The notes beneath the pieces were generated by a model. The model worked only from the letters and a program-made list of their open reading frames with translations, was not told the DNA's origin and searched no databases. The position numbers and the translations under genes were made by a program. This document shows positions 1 through 6,729 of a stretch of 64,000 nt of DNA, piece by piece (position 1 is the stretch's first letter; every line of letters starts with the position of its first letter). Source of the DNA: an uncultured Bacteroidales bacterium. Lineage in GTDB: Bacteria > Bacteroidota > Bacteroidia > Bacteroidales > P3. The stretch covers positions 47,364 to 111,363 of the forward strand of contig CAKZZD010000019.1 of NCBI GenBank assembly GCA_937886715.1, read 5' to 3'.

Positions 1-269
1 CCTGCCAGTGCGGAAAGGGCATTGCATAGAGGTGCCACCAAGGCCAGATTGTGGCCGGCCAGGAGCGAAAAAAGATGGGCAATCAGCTGATAAACAGGTG
101 CTCCCGGCGGATGCCCCACTTGAAGGGTGTGTGAGGTGGTGATGAACTCGCCGCAATCCCACCAACTGGCAGAACGGTCGGCAGTGAGGAGGTAGACAAG
201 CGAGGCGACAGCGCAAAGCGCCCAGCCGACTACCAGTTCACGACGGCCTTGTTGAAGACGTCCTCGCAT
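1..269 (-). CDS. DUF2723 family membrane protein, N-terminal part (runs off left edge)
   Basis: The first 89 codons of a gene continuing past the window edge. After a basic N-terminus comes a hydrophobic stretch (residues 12-26, VVGWALCAVASLVYLLT), then the family hallmark SWWDCGEFITTSHTLQVGHP followed by PGAP. These match the N-terminus of DUF2723 proteins, large multi-pass membrane proteins of Bacteroidota regarded as glycosyltransferase-like. The ATG at 269 lies inside lptE, giving a 40-bp overlap and suggesting translational coupling. The real role is unknown; being in an operon with LptE hints at envelope work, which is inference. Confidence 0.85.
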   Translation of the reverse strand, partial: MRGRLQQGRRELVVGWALCAVASLVYLLTADRSASWWDCGEFITTSHTLQVGHPPGAPVYQLIAHLFSLLAGHNLALVAPLCNALSALA

Positions 270-751
270 AATTCAGTGACGATTTCGGACATCAAACCGC
301 TTTCAACCGAGGAGAAATCCTGCGAGGCGGCATAGTCGCGGAAACGGGAAAACTGCTGCTCGAAGTCGGCATCGGGATCAAGGGTGTTGACAAACTTGAC
401 CTTGATGGTGATGGTGAGGCGGTTCATGGAGACATTGTCGTCGCTCGAAAGGGCCGAGGCACGAGTCTCGTAGCCAGTGATTTGTCCGGAAATCTGAAGG
501 TCGCCTTCAGTACCGTTGACGACAGAAAGCGATGTCTGGGTCGAGAACATCTGCATCAGTTCGTCGGTCATCTTCTGGCTGAGTTGAGGATTGACCGTAG
601 GGGCAAAGTTGGGGAAGGTCTCGACAGCGATGGTCTTGGCACCGGGCGGGATAGAGGCGCCGGTGAACGAATAACCACCCGTGCAAGCCCAAAGGCCGAC
701 GGCCAGCACGCCAAAGAGGCACAGCCTAGTAATCGCGCGAATCTTCATCAA
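230..751 (-). CDS. lptE: LptE-like LPS-assembly lipoprotein
   Basis: 173 aa. A signal peptide ends in a lipobox (GLWAC, Cys23), so this is a lipoprotein. The mature part starts GGYSFTGASIPPGAKTIAVE, typical of the Bacteroidota LptE family; this protein is the outer-membrane lipoprotein that plugs and stabilises LptD during lipopolysaccharide insertion. The length fits the family. The gene lies between a 56-aa gene upstream (26-bp overlap) and the DUF2723 gene downstream (40-bp overlap), so the three are almost certainly one leftward operon. LptD itself is not in the window. Family assignment is confident; function is inferred from the family. Confidence 0.88.
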   Translation of the reverse strand: MMKIRAITRLCLFGVLAVGLWACTGGYSFTGASIPPGAKTIAVETFPNFAPTVNPQLSQKMTDELMQMFSTQTSLSVVNGTEGDLQISGQITGYETRASALSSDDNVSMNRLTITIKVKFVNTLDPDADFEQQFSRFRDYAASQDFSSVESGLMSEIVTELCEDVFNKAVVNW

Positions 752-896
752 TGCGTTGCTCGTCTTCCAACTGCCACAGGAGGTAGCCGGACTCCTGCTG
801 AATATAGTTCAAAACGGCTACTTTTGTCATCAGATCGGTAATGGCGGACACCTCAGCGATCAGACTATCGATTTTCTTCTTGAAATTGACATCCAT
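726..896 (-). CDS. Small hypothetical protein, 56 aa
   Basis: A complete ORF, ATG at 896 and TAG at 726-728, whose last 26 bp overlap the lptE start. The protein begins MDVNFKKKIDSLIAE and ends EDEQRIDEDSRDY. It is charged, has regularly spaced hydrophobic residues and no signal peptide or membrane segment, so a short cytoplasmic helical or coiled-coil protein is likely. Support for coding comes from the clean start, the stop overlapping lptE and filling of the gap behind the arginase-family gene. I do not recognise the family. Confidence 0.65.
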   Translation of the reverse strand: MDVNFKKKIDSLIAEVSAITDLMTKVAVLNYIQQESGYLLWQLEDEQRIDEDSRDY

Positions 897-922
897 AATT
901 ACGTAATGTATTATCGTATTTG

Positions 923-2098
923 TCAGGCGTTGAGCCTATTGTAATAGTGCCACCAGAGGTCGGGGATCTCGTTTTCCATTGCCCGCTGATAGTCGCTGTA
1001 GTTGCATGGGATAAGGGTGTGGCGCTGGTAGCGCTGACGGCGGTCGTCGTCGCAAGGCACCTCCATCCACCAGCGATCGCTGCGCATACTCTTGTAGAAG
1101 ACGATGGACATGCCGTGGTCGCGGAGCTCGACGGTGAAGCGTTTGTAGTACTGCTTGTCGCGATAGGGGAAATCATTCTGACGGTTGAAGAAGCCCTCGA
1201 TGAAGAACCATACAGCATGGGCCGCCATGTGGGCCGTCTGGCCGTGGTTGTCGAAATTGGGATTGAGCTCGAAGATGCCGAAGCACGACGTCTTGTCGCT
1301 CATGCCGGCAAAACGTGCAATCTGGCATAGCTGCTCGCCATAGAACCCATGCGGCGAGGGCACAGCATTGGCGGGAGCGTCGGTCTGTCGCACGGCACTG
1401 ATATCGACAGCCACCACGTCGGAATAGCGCACGAGCGGCTCGGTATGGGTCATGTCGGCCTGCAATTCGCCCACACGGTGGGTGGTGAACTTCAACTCGT
1501 CCATCAGCTTGATCATTTCCTGGCCGACGGAATAGGTCTGGTAGCCCATATTGACATAGTCGAACAGATAGTTCGGCTGCTGCAGGATGATGTGCTGCAG
1601 ATAGTTGTTGGAATTCACCTCGTCGCCGCCCTCAAGGTTAAAGCGGCTGTCGACGGAACAAATATTGATCACGCGGCCAAGAATCTCGTAGGCCTTGTAG
1701 ATGGGGAACACCAGGTCGTCGCCGCCGCCGAGCACCACGACAGTGATGCCGCGGTCGAGCAACTGGTGCAACACCTCAATCAGGGCGAAATGTGTGTCGC
1801 GCGGCTCGGAGCCCGGCAGGATATTGCCGAGGTCGACAAGCGACATGTCCTCATGGGGGCGTGCCAACCGGTACAGATAGCGACGGATATGGTCGGGGGC
1901 GGTGGCACAACCGCGGTTGTCAACCGACAATCGGTCGTCGTTGACACCGATGATGGCCAAAGTGGCCTGTTCGACATCTGGAAACTTGTCGCGATCGACA
2001 TAGGTGGCAATAGTGTCGCCCAGCATCGGGCGGAACTCACGGCTGTGATAGTCGACAATGGAAATGTCGATAGGTTCGAAATAGGTGCTCAAATCCAT
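923..2098 (-). CDS. Arginase/formimidoylglutamase-family protein with degenerate metal site
   Basis: 391 aa from ATG 2098 (MDLSTYFEPIDIS); an upstream ATG at 2164 would add 22 residues unlike the family. Ureohydrolases carry GGxHD, DAHxD and SxDxDxxDP motifs for two manganese ions. The matching places here read GGGDD, VDSRF and AVDISAV, so several ligands are gone. The fold-level match (VVVLGGGDDLVFP, the spacing of motifs and the aromatic C-terminus) looks like the Bacteroidota proteins usually labelled formimidoylglutamase. I infer a non-catalytic or altered-function member. It lies 93 bp downstream of ribBA on the same strand. Confidence 0.75.
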   Translation of the reverse strand: MDLSTYFEPIDISIVDYHSREFRPMLGDTIATYVDRDKFPDVEQATLAIIGVNDDRLSVDNRGCATAPDHIRRYLYRLARPHEDMSLVDLGNILPGSEPRDTHFALIEVLHQLLDRGITVVVLGGGDDLVFPIYKAYEILGRVINICSVDSRFNLEGGDEVNSNNYLQHIILQQPNYLFDYVNMGYQTYSVGQEMIKLMDELKFTTHRVGELQADMTHTEPLVRYSDVVAVDISAVRQTDAPANAVPSPHGFYGEQLCQIARFAGMSDKTSCFGIFELNPNFDNHGQTAHMAAHAVWFFIEGFFNRQNDFPYRDKQYYKRFTVELRDHGMSIVFYKSMRSDRWWMEVPCDDDRRQRYQRHTLIPCNYSDYQRAMENEIPDLWWHYYNRLNA

Positions 2099-2191
2099 GG
2101 TTGCTGTACACAAATTTGCCCTTATAACGCCGACAGGGCACAATTTATTGTGTCCGGACAGCAAAACAACCGCTCATGGGCAGCGAAAGGC

Positions 2192-3403
2192 CTATTTCAT
2201 GTGCAGGGCATGCCCCATGCGCTCCTGCTTCGTCTTGAGGTAGCGCTCGTTGTATTTGTTGGGCTCGACCACGATGGGCACAATGTCGGTCACCTCGAGT
2301 CCATATCCCTCAAGACCAGTACGTTTGACGGGATTGTTGGTGATCAGGCGCATCTTGGAAACCTTCTGGTCGCGCAAAATCTGCGCTCCAATGCCATAGT
2401 CGCGCTCGTCGGCCTTGAAACCGAGCTTCAGGTTGGCGTCGACCGTATCGAGGCCCATCTCCTGCAAATGATAGGCTTTCAGCTTGTTGACAAGACCTAT
2501 ACCGCGGCCCTCCTGGCTCATATATACCACCAGCCCCTTGCCCTCATGCTCAATCATCTCCATGGCACGATGCAGCTGCTCGCCACAGTCGCACTTGCAA
2601 CTGCCGAAAATGTCGCCCGTGGCACAGCTGGAATGGACACGCACCAACACAGGCTCATCCTCGGCCCACTCACCCTTCTTGAGCACCATGTGCGTGCTGC
2701 CATTGTCGAGCTGCGTGTAGGCAATGAGGCTGAACGTGCCCCACTGCGTGGGCAGGAACACCTCCTCCTCCTTGCGGATGAGGGTCTCATGGGCGATGCG
2801 ATAGGCGATGAGATCCTTGATGGTGATGATCTTCAGGCCGAAACGCTTTGCCACCTCCTGCAGCTGGGGCATACGTGCCATGGTACCGTCGTCGTTGATG
2901 ATCTCGATGAGGGCACCGGCGGGGTACATGCCAGCAAGGCGCGCAAGGTCGACAGCAGCCTCAGTGTGGCCGGCACGCACCAGCACGCCGCCATTGCGGG
3001 CGCGAAGGGGGTTGATGTGGCCGGGACGGCCCAAATCGCTGGCCTTCGTCGAGGGGTCGGCAAGCGCACGGATGGTCGTGGCACGGTCATGCATCGACAC
3101 ACCCGTAGTGCATCCCTGGCCGAGCATGTCGACCGTCACCGTGAAAGGCGTGCCGAGCAACGACGTGTTGTCGTGCACCTGCATGTCGAGGTTGAGCTCC
3201 TTGCAGCGATCCTCGGTGATAGGGGCACAGAGCACACCGCGACCGTTTTTCAGCATGAAATTCACATGCTCGGGCGTGATTTTCTCCGCCGCCATGATAA
3301 AGTCGCCCTCGTTCTCGCGATCCTCATCGTCGACGACAATAACGAACCTGCCATTGCGGAAATCCTCAATGGCCTCCTCTATAGTGTTGATTTTAAATTC
3401 CAT
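2192..3403 (-). CDS. ribBA: Bifunctional DHBP synthase / GTP cyclohydrolase II (riboflavin synthesis)
   Basis: 403 aa, normal length. The N-terminal half (about 1-200) is 3,4-dihydroxy-2-butanone-4-phosphate synthase, with the acidic loop DDEDRENEGDF and GHTEAAVDLARLAG. The C-terminal half (about 205-400) is GTP cyclohydrolase II, with the zinc-cysteine segment SCATGDIFGSCKCDCGEQ and the SQEGRGIGL motif. It supplies both precursors of the riboflavin pathway from ribulose-5-phosphate and GTP. No FMN riboswitch is apparent in the 5' region; a Bacteroidota -7 box lies about 30 bp upstream. Confidence 0.97.
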   Translation of the reverse strand: MEFKINTIEEAIEDFRNGRFVIVVDDEDRENEGDFIMAAEKITPEHVNFMLKNGRGVLCAPITEDRCKELNLDMQVHDNTSLLGTPFTVTVDMLGQGCTTGVSMHDRATTIRALADPSTKASDLGRPGHINPLRARNGGVLVRAGHTEAAVDLARLAGMYPAGALIEIINDDGTMARMPQLQEVAKRFGLKIITIKDLIAYRIAHETLIRKEEEVFLPTQWGTFSLIAYTQLDNGSTHMVLKKGEWAEDEPVLVRVHSSCATGDIFGSCKCDCGEQLHRAMEMIEHEGKGLVVYMSQEGRGIGLVNKLKAYHLQEMGLDTVDANLKLGFKADERDYGIGAQILRDQKVSKMRLITNNPVKRTGLEGYGLEVTDIVPIVVEPNKYNERYLKTKQERMGHALHMK

Positions 3404-3433
3404 AGTAGTGGCCTAACTTCTTATTTTGAGATG

Positions 3434-3441
3434 CAAATATA
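3434..3441 (-). promoter_or_regulatory. Promoter -7 box for ribBA
   Basis: On the minus strand this reads TATATTTG, a full match to the Bacteroidota -7 consensus TAnnTTTG, 31 bp before the ribBA ATG. No TTTG was found at the expected -33 distance. Confidence 0.5.
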
Positions 3442-3626
3442 CAATTTTTTCCGAATATGTCTGCCACAACATCGCATGCCGCAGGAACAGAAGCCTCGCC
3501 GCGCTCTTGCCCGACCCCTGAAACCCCAGGCAACAGGAAGGGAAATGACACAGAAAGATCCCCTGCCGAACACCACAAAAGGCAGCGGCCATATACCGCA
3601 TCTTCAACCGCCTGAAACCCAACATC

Positions 3627-3736
3627 TTCTCCATAGCCCCTCCAACCCCTCTCCTACCCCCCTCCATATCCGCTCCATCATTTTTCGGACAAAGGCAGGA
3701 GAGGGGTTGGAGGGGGGTTGGAGGGGCTATGGAGAA
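3627..3736. repeat. G-rich palindromic intergenic repeat, copy 1
   Basis: Inverted repeat: TTCTCCATAGCCCCTCC at 3627 pairs with GGAGGGGCTATGGAGAA ending at 3736. The right arm holds two GGGGTTGGAGG-type units, the left arm one, so one unit bulges. Related copies occur at 15954-16061 and 24198-24267, plus a half copy at 39759-39787. It lies in the 551-bp gap between the divergent ribBA and GNAT genes, in which only this element and the flanking promoters are visible. Confidence 0.85.
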
Positions 3737-3897
3737 AGCACTGGGAATGAGCACTCTGGATTCATGGTGTTCGTGTCGGGATTCGGGAGGCTCAGGGAAA
3801 CGGGAGACCGGGGGAAACGGGAGGGCCCGGAGTGCGCTGGGAGAAAGGACTTTATATACGCTATGCGGCAGCGTGAATTACACAGATTTTAACTTTT

Positions 3898-3929
3898 TTT
3901 GAAAAAATTTAAAAAAAAACGTACTTTTG
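3898..3929 (+). promoter_or_regulatory. Bacteroidota-type promoter for the GNAT gene
   Basis: TTTG at 3898-3901 (-33) and TACTTTTG at 3922-3929 (-7), 20 bp apart, a full match to TTTG/TAnnTTTG. It lies 25 bp before ATG 3955 and argues against the alternative TTG start at 3934. Confidence 0.75.
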
Positions 3930-3954
3930 CAATTTGAATCAACATCGCATCCAT

Positions 3955-5076
3955 ATGGGAAATCTTATTATCAAAACCGTAGAGAAACGCAGCGATTTGC
4001 GCAAATTCATCGCTTTCCCAAACAAGCTGTTCAAGGACGTGCCAAGCTATATCCCGGCGCTGAATTTCGACGAGGTGAACCTGCTGACCGACAAGAACCC
4101 GTCGCTGGAGCATTGCTCGCGCGAGCTGTATCTGGCCTTGCGCGACGGCAAGGTGGTGGGGCGCGTGGCGGCCATCATCAACCGCTCGGTGAACGAGCAT
4201 TGGAACAAGAAGTCGGTGCGCTTCGGATGGTTCGACTTCATCGAGGACTACGACGTCTTCACAGCCCTGCTGGAGAAGGTGGCCGAGTATGGCCGAAGGA
4301 ACGGCATGGAGGAGATTGAGGGGCCTTTCGGATTCACCGATATGGACAAGGAGTGCTGGGTGATAGACAATTTCGATGCCCGACAGAACATTTCGACGCT
4401 CTACAATCCGGAATATTACATCCGCTTTATCGAGCGGGCGGGATATGAGATCAAGTGCAAGTGGCAACAGTATTCGATGCAGGCCAACCAGCCTGTGCCG
4501 GAGAAGGTAGGCAGGCTGAACAAGCTGATTATGGAAAAATACCACCTGCACCTGGTGAAGGTGAAGCGGCGCAAGGATATCTACCCGCATGCGCAGAAGC
4601 TGTTCCACACGATCAACGACTCGTTCAAGGACCTGTACGACTTTGTGCCCATGACCGAGAAGGAGATTGCGGTGTATATCAAGGAGTATATCCCGTTTGT
4701 GAACCTCGATTTTGTGCAGATTGTGGAGGACGAGAATGACAATCTGGTGGGCTTCGGCCTGAGCATCCCCGACCTCAACGCCGCATACAAGAAGGCCAAG
4801 GGGCGTCTGTTCCCCTTCGGATGGTACCACATCCTGCGCGCGTTCCGCAAATTCGACACTATCGACCTGCTGCTCAACGGGGTGCAGCCCGAATGGCAGA
4901 AGCGCGGTGTGCACAGCATCTATTACAGCGACATGAACGAGGCGGCGATCCGCTTCGGCGTGCACACGGCCTACACCAATCCGCAGATCATCGGCAACGA
5001 GGCGGTGAAGATCTGGGAGACGCAATACAACACCGTGCCGCTGATGCAGCGCGCCGTGTTCGGCAAACCACTCTAA
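3955..5076 (+). CDS. GNAT-like acetyltransferase domain protein
   Basis: 373 aa from ATG 3955, placed after a good promoter. It resembles a conserved Bacteroidales family annotated as hypothetical or N-acetyltransferase: an N-terminal half with AALR-like core (LYLALRDGKVVGRVAAIINR, then VRFGWFDFIEDYD and GPFGFTDMD) and a C-terminal half with a second GNAT-like segment (FVQIVEDENDNLVGFGLSIP). No signal peptide or membrane helix, so cytoplasmic. Substrate is unknown. It is monocistronic: own promoter in front, terminator hairpin behind. Confidence 0.75.
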   Translation: MGNLIIKTVEKRSDLRKFIAFPNKLFKDVPSYIPALNFDEVNLLTDKNPSLEHCSRELYLALRDGKVVGRVAAIINRSVNEHWNKKSVRFGWFDFIEDYDVFTALLEKVAEYGRRNGMEEIEGPFGFTDMDKECWVIDNFDARQNISTLYNPEYYIRFIERAGYEIKCKWQQYSMQANQPVPEKVGRLNKLIMEKYHLHLVKVKRRKDIYPHAQKLFHTINDSFKDLYDFVPMTEKEIAVYIKEYIPFVNLDFVQIVEDENDNLVGFGLSIPDLNAAYKKAKGRLFPFGWYHILRAFRKFDTIDLLLNGVQPEWQKRGVHSIYYSDMNEAAIRFGVHTAYTNPQIIGNEAVKIWETQYNTVPLMQRAVFGKPL

Positions 5077-5095
5077 GAGGTTGCTGAATCATTCA

Positions 5096-5133
5096 TAAGG
5101 GGTTCTTTTTGGAGGAAAGGACCCTTTTTTTTT
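5096..5133 (+). terminator. Rho-independent terminator after the GNAT gene
   Basis: Imperfect stem (AAGGGGTTCTTT pairing with AAAGGACCCTT, with G-T pairs) followed by a run of nine T, 20 bp after the stop at 5076. Confidence 0.75.
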
Positions 5134-5195
5134 ATGGGTTGCTGTCAGATTCCGCATCAAAAATGCGTATTATATTACTGAAAGGGATCCCAGCC

Positions 5196-5855
5196 ATGAA
5201 ATGTCGCACAATTATTATGCTGTTGGTGCTGGTTGCACTGAGGTCTCACGCGCAAACCGACAGTCTGACGGTGACCGGCACCGTGGTCAACGGTGCGGAC
5301 GGCAATGTGCTGCCTCTCTGCAAGGTGCATTTGCTGAAAGACGGCATCTGTCATGCCTCGGGCATCAGCGACTATGAGGGCAACTATGAATTGCCGCCCG
5401 TGGCGGCGGGCGACTACACATTTCTCGTCACTCAGTTTGGCGATACTTTGATGTGTTACAAGGGGTTGCACCTCACACGTAACACCCTGGTGAGGAGCGT
5501 CATCCAACCTCCGAGGGGAGACCTTTCGAAGCTGCCGGCCATATCTACAGGTGGCTTGGTACCGCTGTATCCGGTGTCGGTCAGGTCAAAAAGGAATCTG
5601 CTCAGCGGCATGGGCCTGCTGATCAGCAATCCCGACGACCCGCGGTTGTGGAACTACAGCGGACAGATGGACCCGTTTTTCGAGGATGCCGACATCAGTT
5701 TCTGGTGGCGATTCTACAAGCACTTCAATAAGCTCAAGGCGATGGGCTACAACATCACTTCACCTTTCGAGATGATATATCCCGAGGTGTATCATCCTGC
5801 GTCGGACAGCAGCGCGACGAGGTGGAATGTCTGGGTTTTGGGCCTTAAAATTTAA
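5196..5855 (+). CDS. Secreted protein with carboxypeptidase-regulatory-like domain
   Basis: 219 aa from ATG 5196, chosen because it opens a good signal peptide (MKCRTIIMLLVLVALRSHA, cleavage before QTDS); ATGs at 5163 and 5109 (alternative start) would put it too far in. Residues about 25-100 look like a CarboxypepD_reg-like beta-sandwich (LTVTGTVVNGADGNVLPLCK, then GISDYEGNYELPPV), often found at the N-terminus of Bacteroidota outer-membrane proteins, but no barrel or TonB plug follows. Function unknown. Its stop overlaps the stop of the convergent SDR gene by 4 bp. Confidence 0.7.
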   Translation: MKCRTIIMLLVLVALRSHAQTDSLTVTGTVVNGADGNVLPLCKVHLLKDGICHASGISDYEGNYELPPVAAGDYTFLVTQFGDTLMCYKGLHLTRNTLVRSVIQPPRGDLSKLPAISTGGLVPLYPVSVRSKRNLLSGMGLLISNPDDPRLWNYSGQMDPFFEDADISFWWRFYKHFNKLKAMGYNITSPFEMIYPEVYHPASDSSATRWNVWVLGLKI

Positions 5856-6661
5856 CTTTTGTAGTAGTCGCGCAGTATGGCAACCATCTGATTGCCAGTG
5901 AGCACGCGTTTGATGACCACCGAGAGCCATTGCTCGAGGTTGGCCACCACATAGCGCAGGGAGGGCTTGCTGCATTCGACAATCTTCACAATGCGACGGG
6001 CCAGCACCTCGGGCTTGAGACCACCGTTTTCCTCTTTTTCGATGATGGCAAGGCTGCGCTTGAACACGGGGCCGTAGTCGGGATCGTCGAGGGTGGCCTG
6101 GCTATTGCGGCGACTGCCGGTGAAGCCGGTGGCAAAATCGCCCGGCTCGACCATACTCACCCTTATGCCGAAACGCCGCACCTCGGCAGCAAGGGCCTCG
6201 CTGAAGCCCTCGATGGCAAACTTGGAGGCGGAATAGAAGCCCTGGTAAGGCAATCCCATCACACCGCCTATCGAGCTGAGATTGACTATTTTGCCCGACC
6301 GTTGGCGCCGCATGTGCGGGAGCACGGCCTGGCACATGTTGACGCATCCCATGAAATTGGTTCCCATCTGAAGGTCGATTTCCTCCCCGGTGGCCAACTC
6401 AAGGGCTCCGCCGATGCCCATGCCGGCATTGTTGACGAGCACGTCGATTCGACCCGCTTCGACCGCTATCGAGTCCACCACAGAGGCAATGGCGGCGCGG
6501 TCGCGCACATCACATTGGCGATAGCGTATCATTGGATGCTGCATTTCACGCCGGCAAAGGCCATAGACGGTGTGGCCCCTGGCGGCAAGCATCTCGGCCG
6601 CAGCGCGTCCGAAACCCGACGAGGCACCGGTGATGACGACAATTTGGGTATTGTTTTTCAT
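5852..6661 (-). CDS. Short-chain dehydrogenase/reductase (SDR)
   Basis: 269 aa from ATG 6661 (MKNNTQIVVITGASSGFGRA). Classical SDR features are visible: cofactor motif TGASSGFG near residue 9, NNAG (NNAGMGIGG), and catalytic YSASK with an upstream Ser in NLSSIGG. Length is usual for the family. An upstream start at 6721 is possible but would precede the -7 box at 6677-6684. Substrate cannot be told. Convergent with the secreted-protein gene. Confidence 0.92.
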   Translation of the reverse strand: MKNNTQIVVITGASSGFGRAAAEMLAARGHTVYGLCRREMQHPMIRYRQCDVRDRAAIASVVDSIAVEAGRIDVLVNNAGMGIGGALELATGEEIDLQMGTNFMGCVNMCQAVLPHMRRQRSGKIVNLSSIGGVMGLPYQGFYSASKFAIEGFSEALAAEVRRFGIRVSMVEPGDFATGFTGSRRNSQATLDDPDYGPVFKRSLAIIEKEENGGLKPEVLARRIVKIVECSKPSLRYVVANLEQWLSVVIKRVLTGNQMVAILRDYYKS

Positions 6662-6676
6662 GATGGGAATTTTTTG

Positions 6677-6684
6677 CAAAGATA
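6677..6684 (-). promoter_or_regulatory. Promoter -7 box for the SDR gene
   Basis: Reads TATCTTTG on the minus strand, matching TAnnTTTG, 16 bp before ATG 6661. No TTTG at the usual -33 distance. Confidence 0.45.
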
Positions 6685-6729
6685 AACAAAAATAATAAAA
6701 CAGCCTTGCCCGGACGGACACGCACCGCG

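Noticed and set aside
1349..3892. 847-codon plus-strand frame antisense to the arginase-family gene and ribBA
   Set aside because: It runs across two well-recognised opposite-strand genes and an intergenic repeat, has no recognisable domain and arises from GC-rich codon usage.
3404..3954. tRNA, riboswitch or small RNA in the gap before the GNAT gene
   Set aside because: No cloverleaf, CCA end or known riboswitch core seen; the only structure is the G-rich palindrome. No FMN riboswitch signature precedes ribBA.
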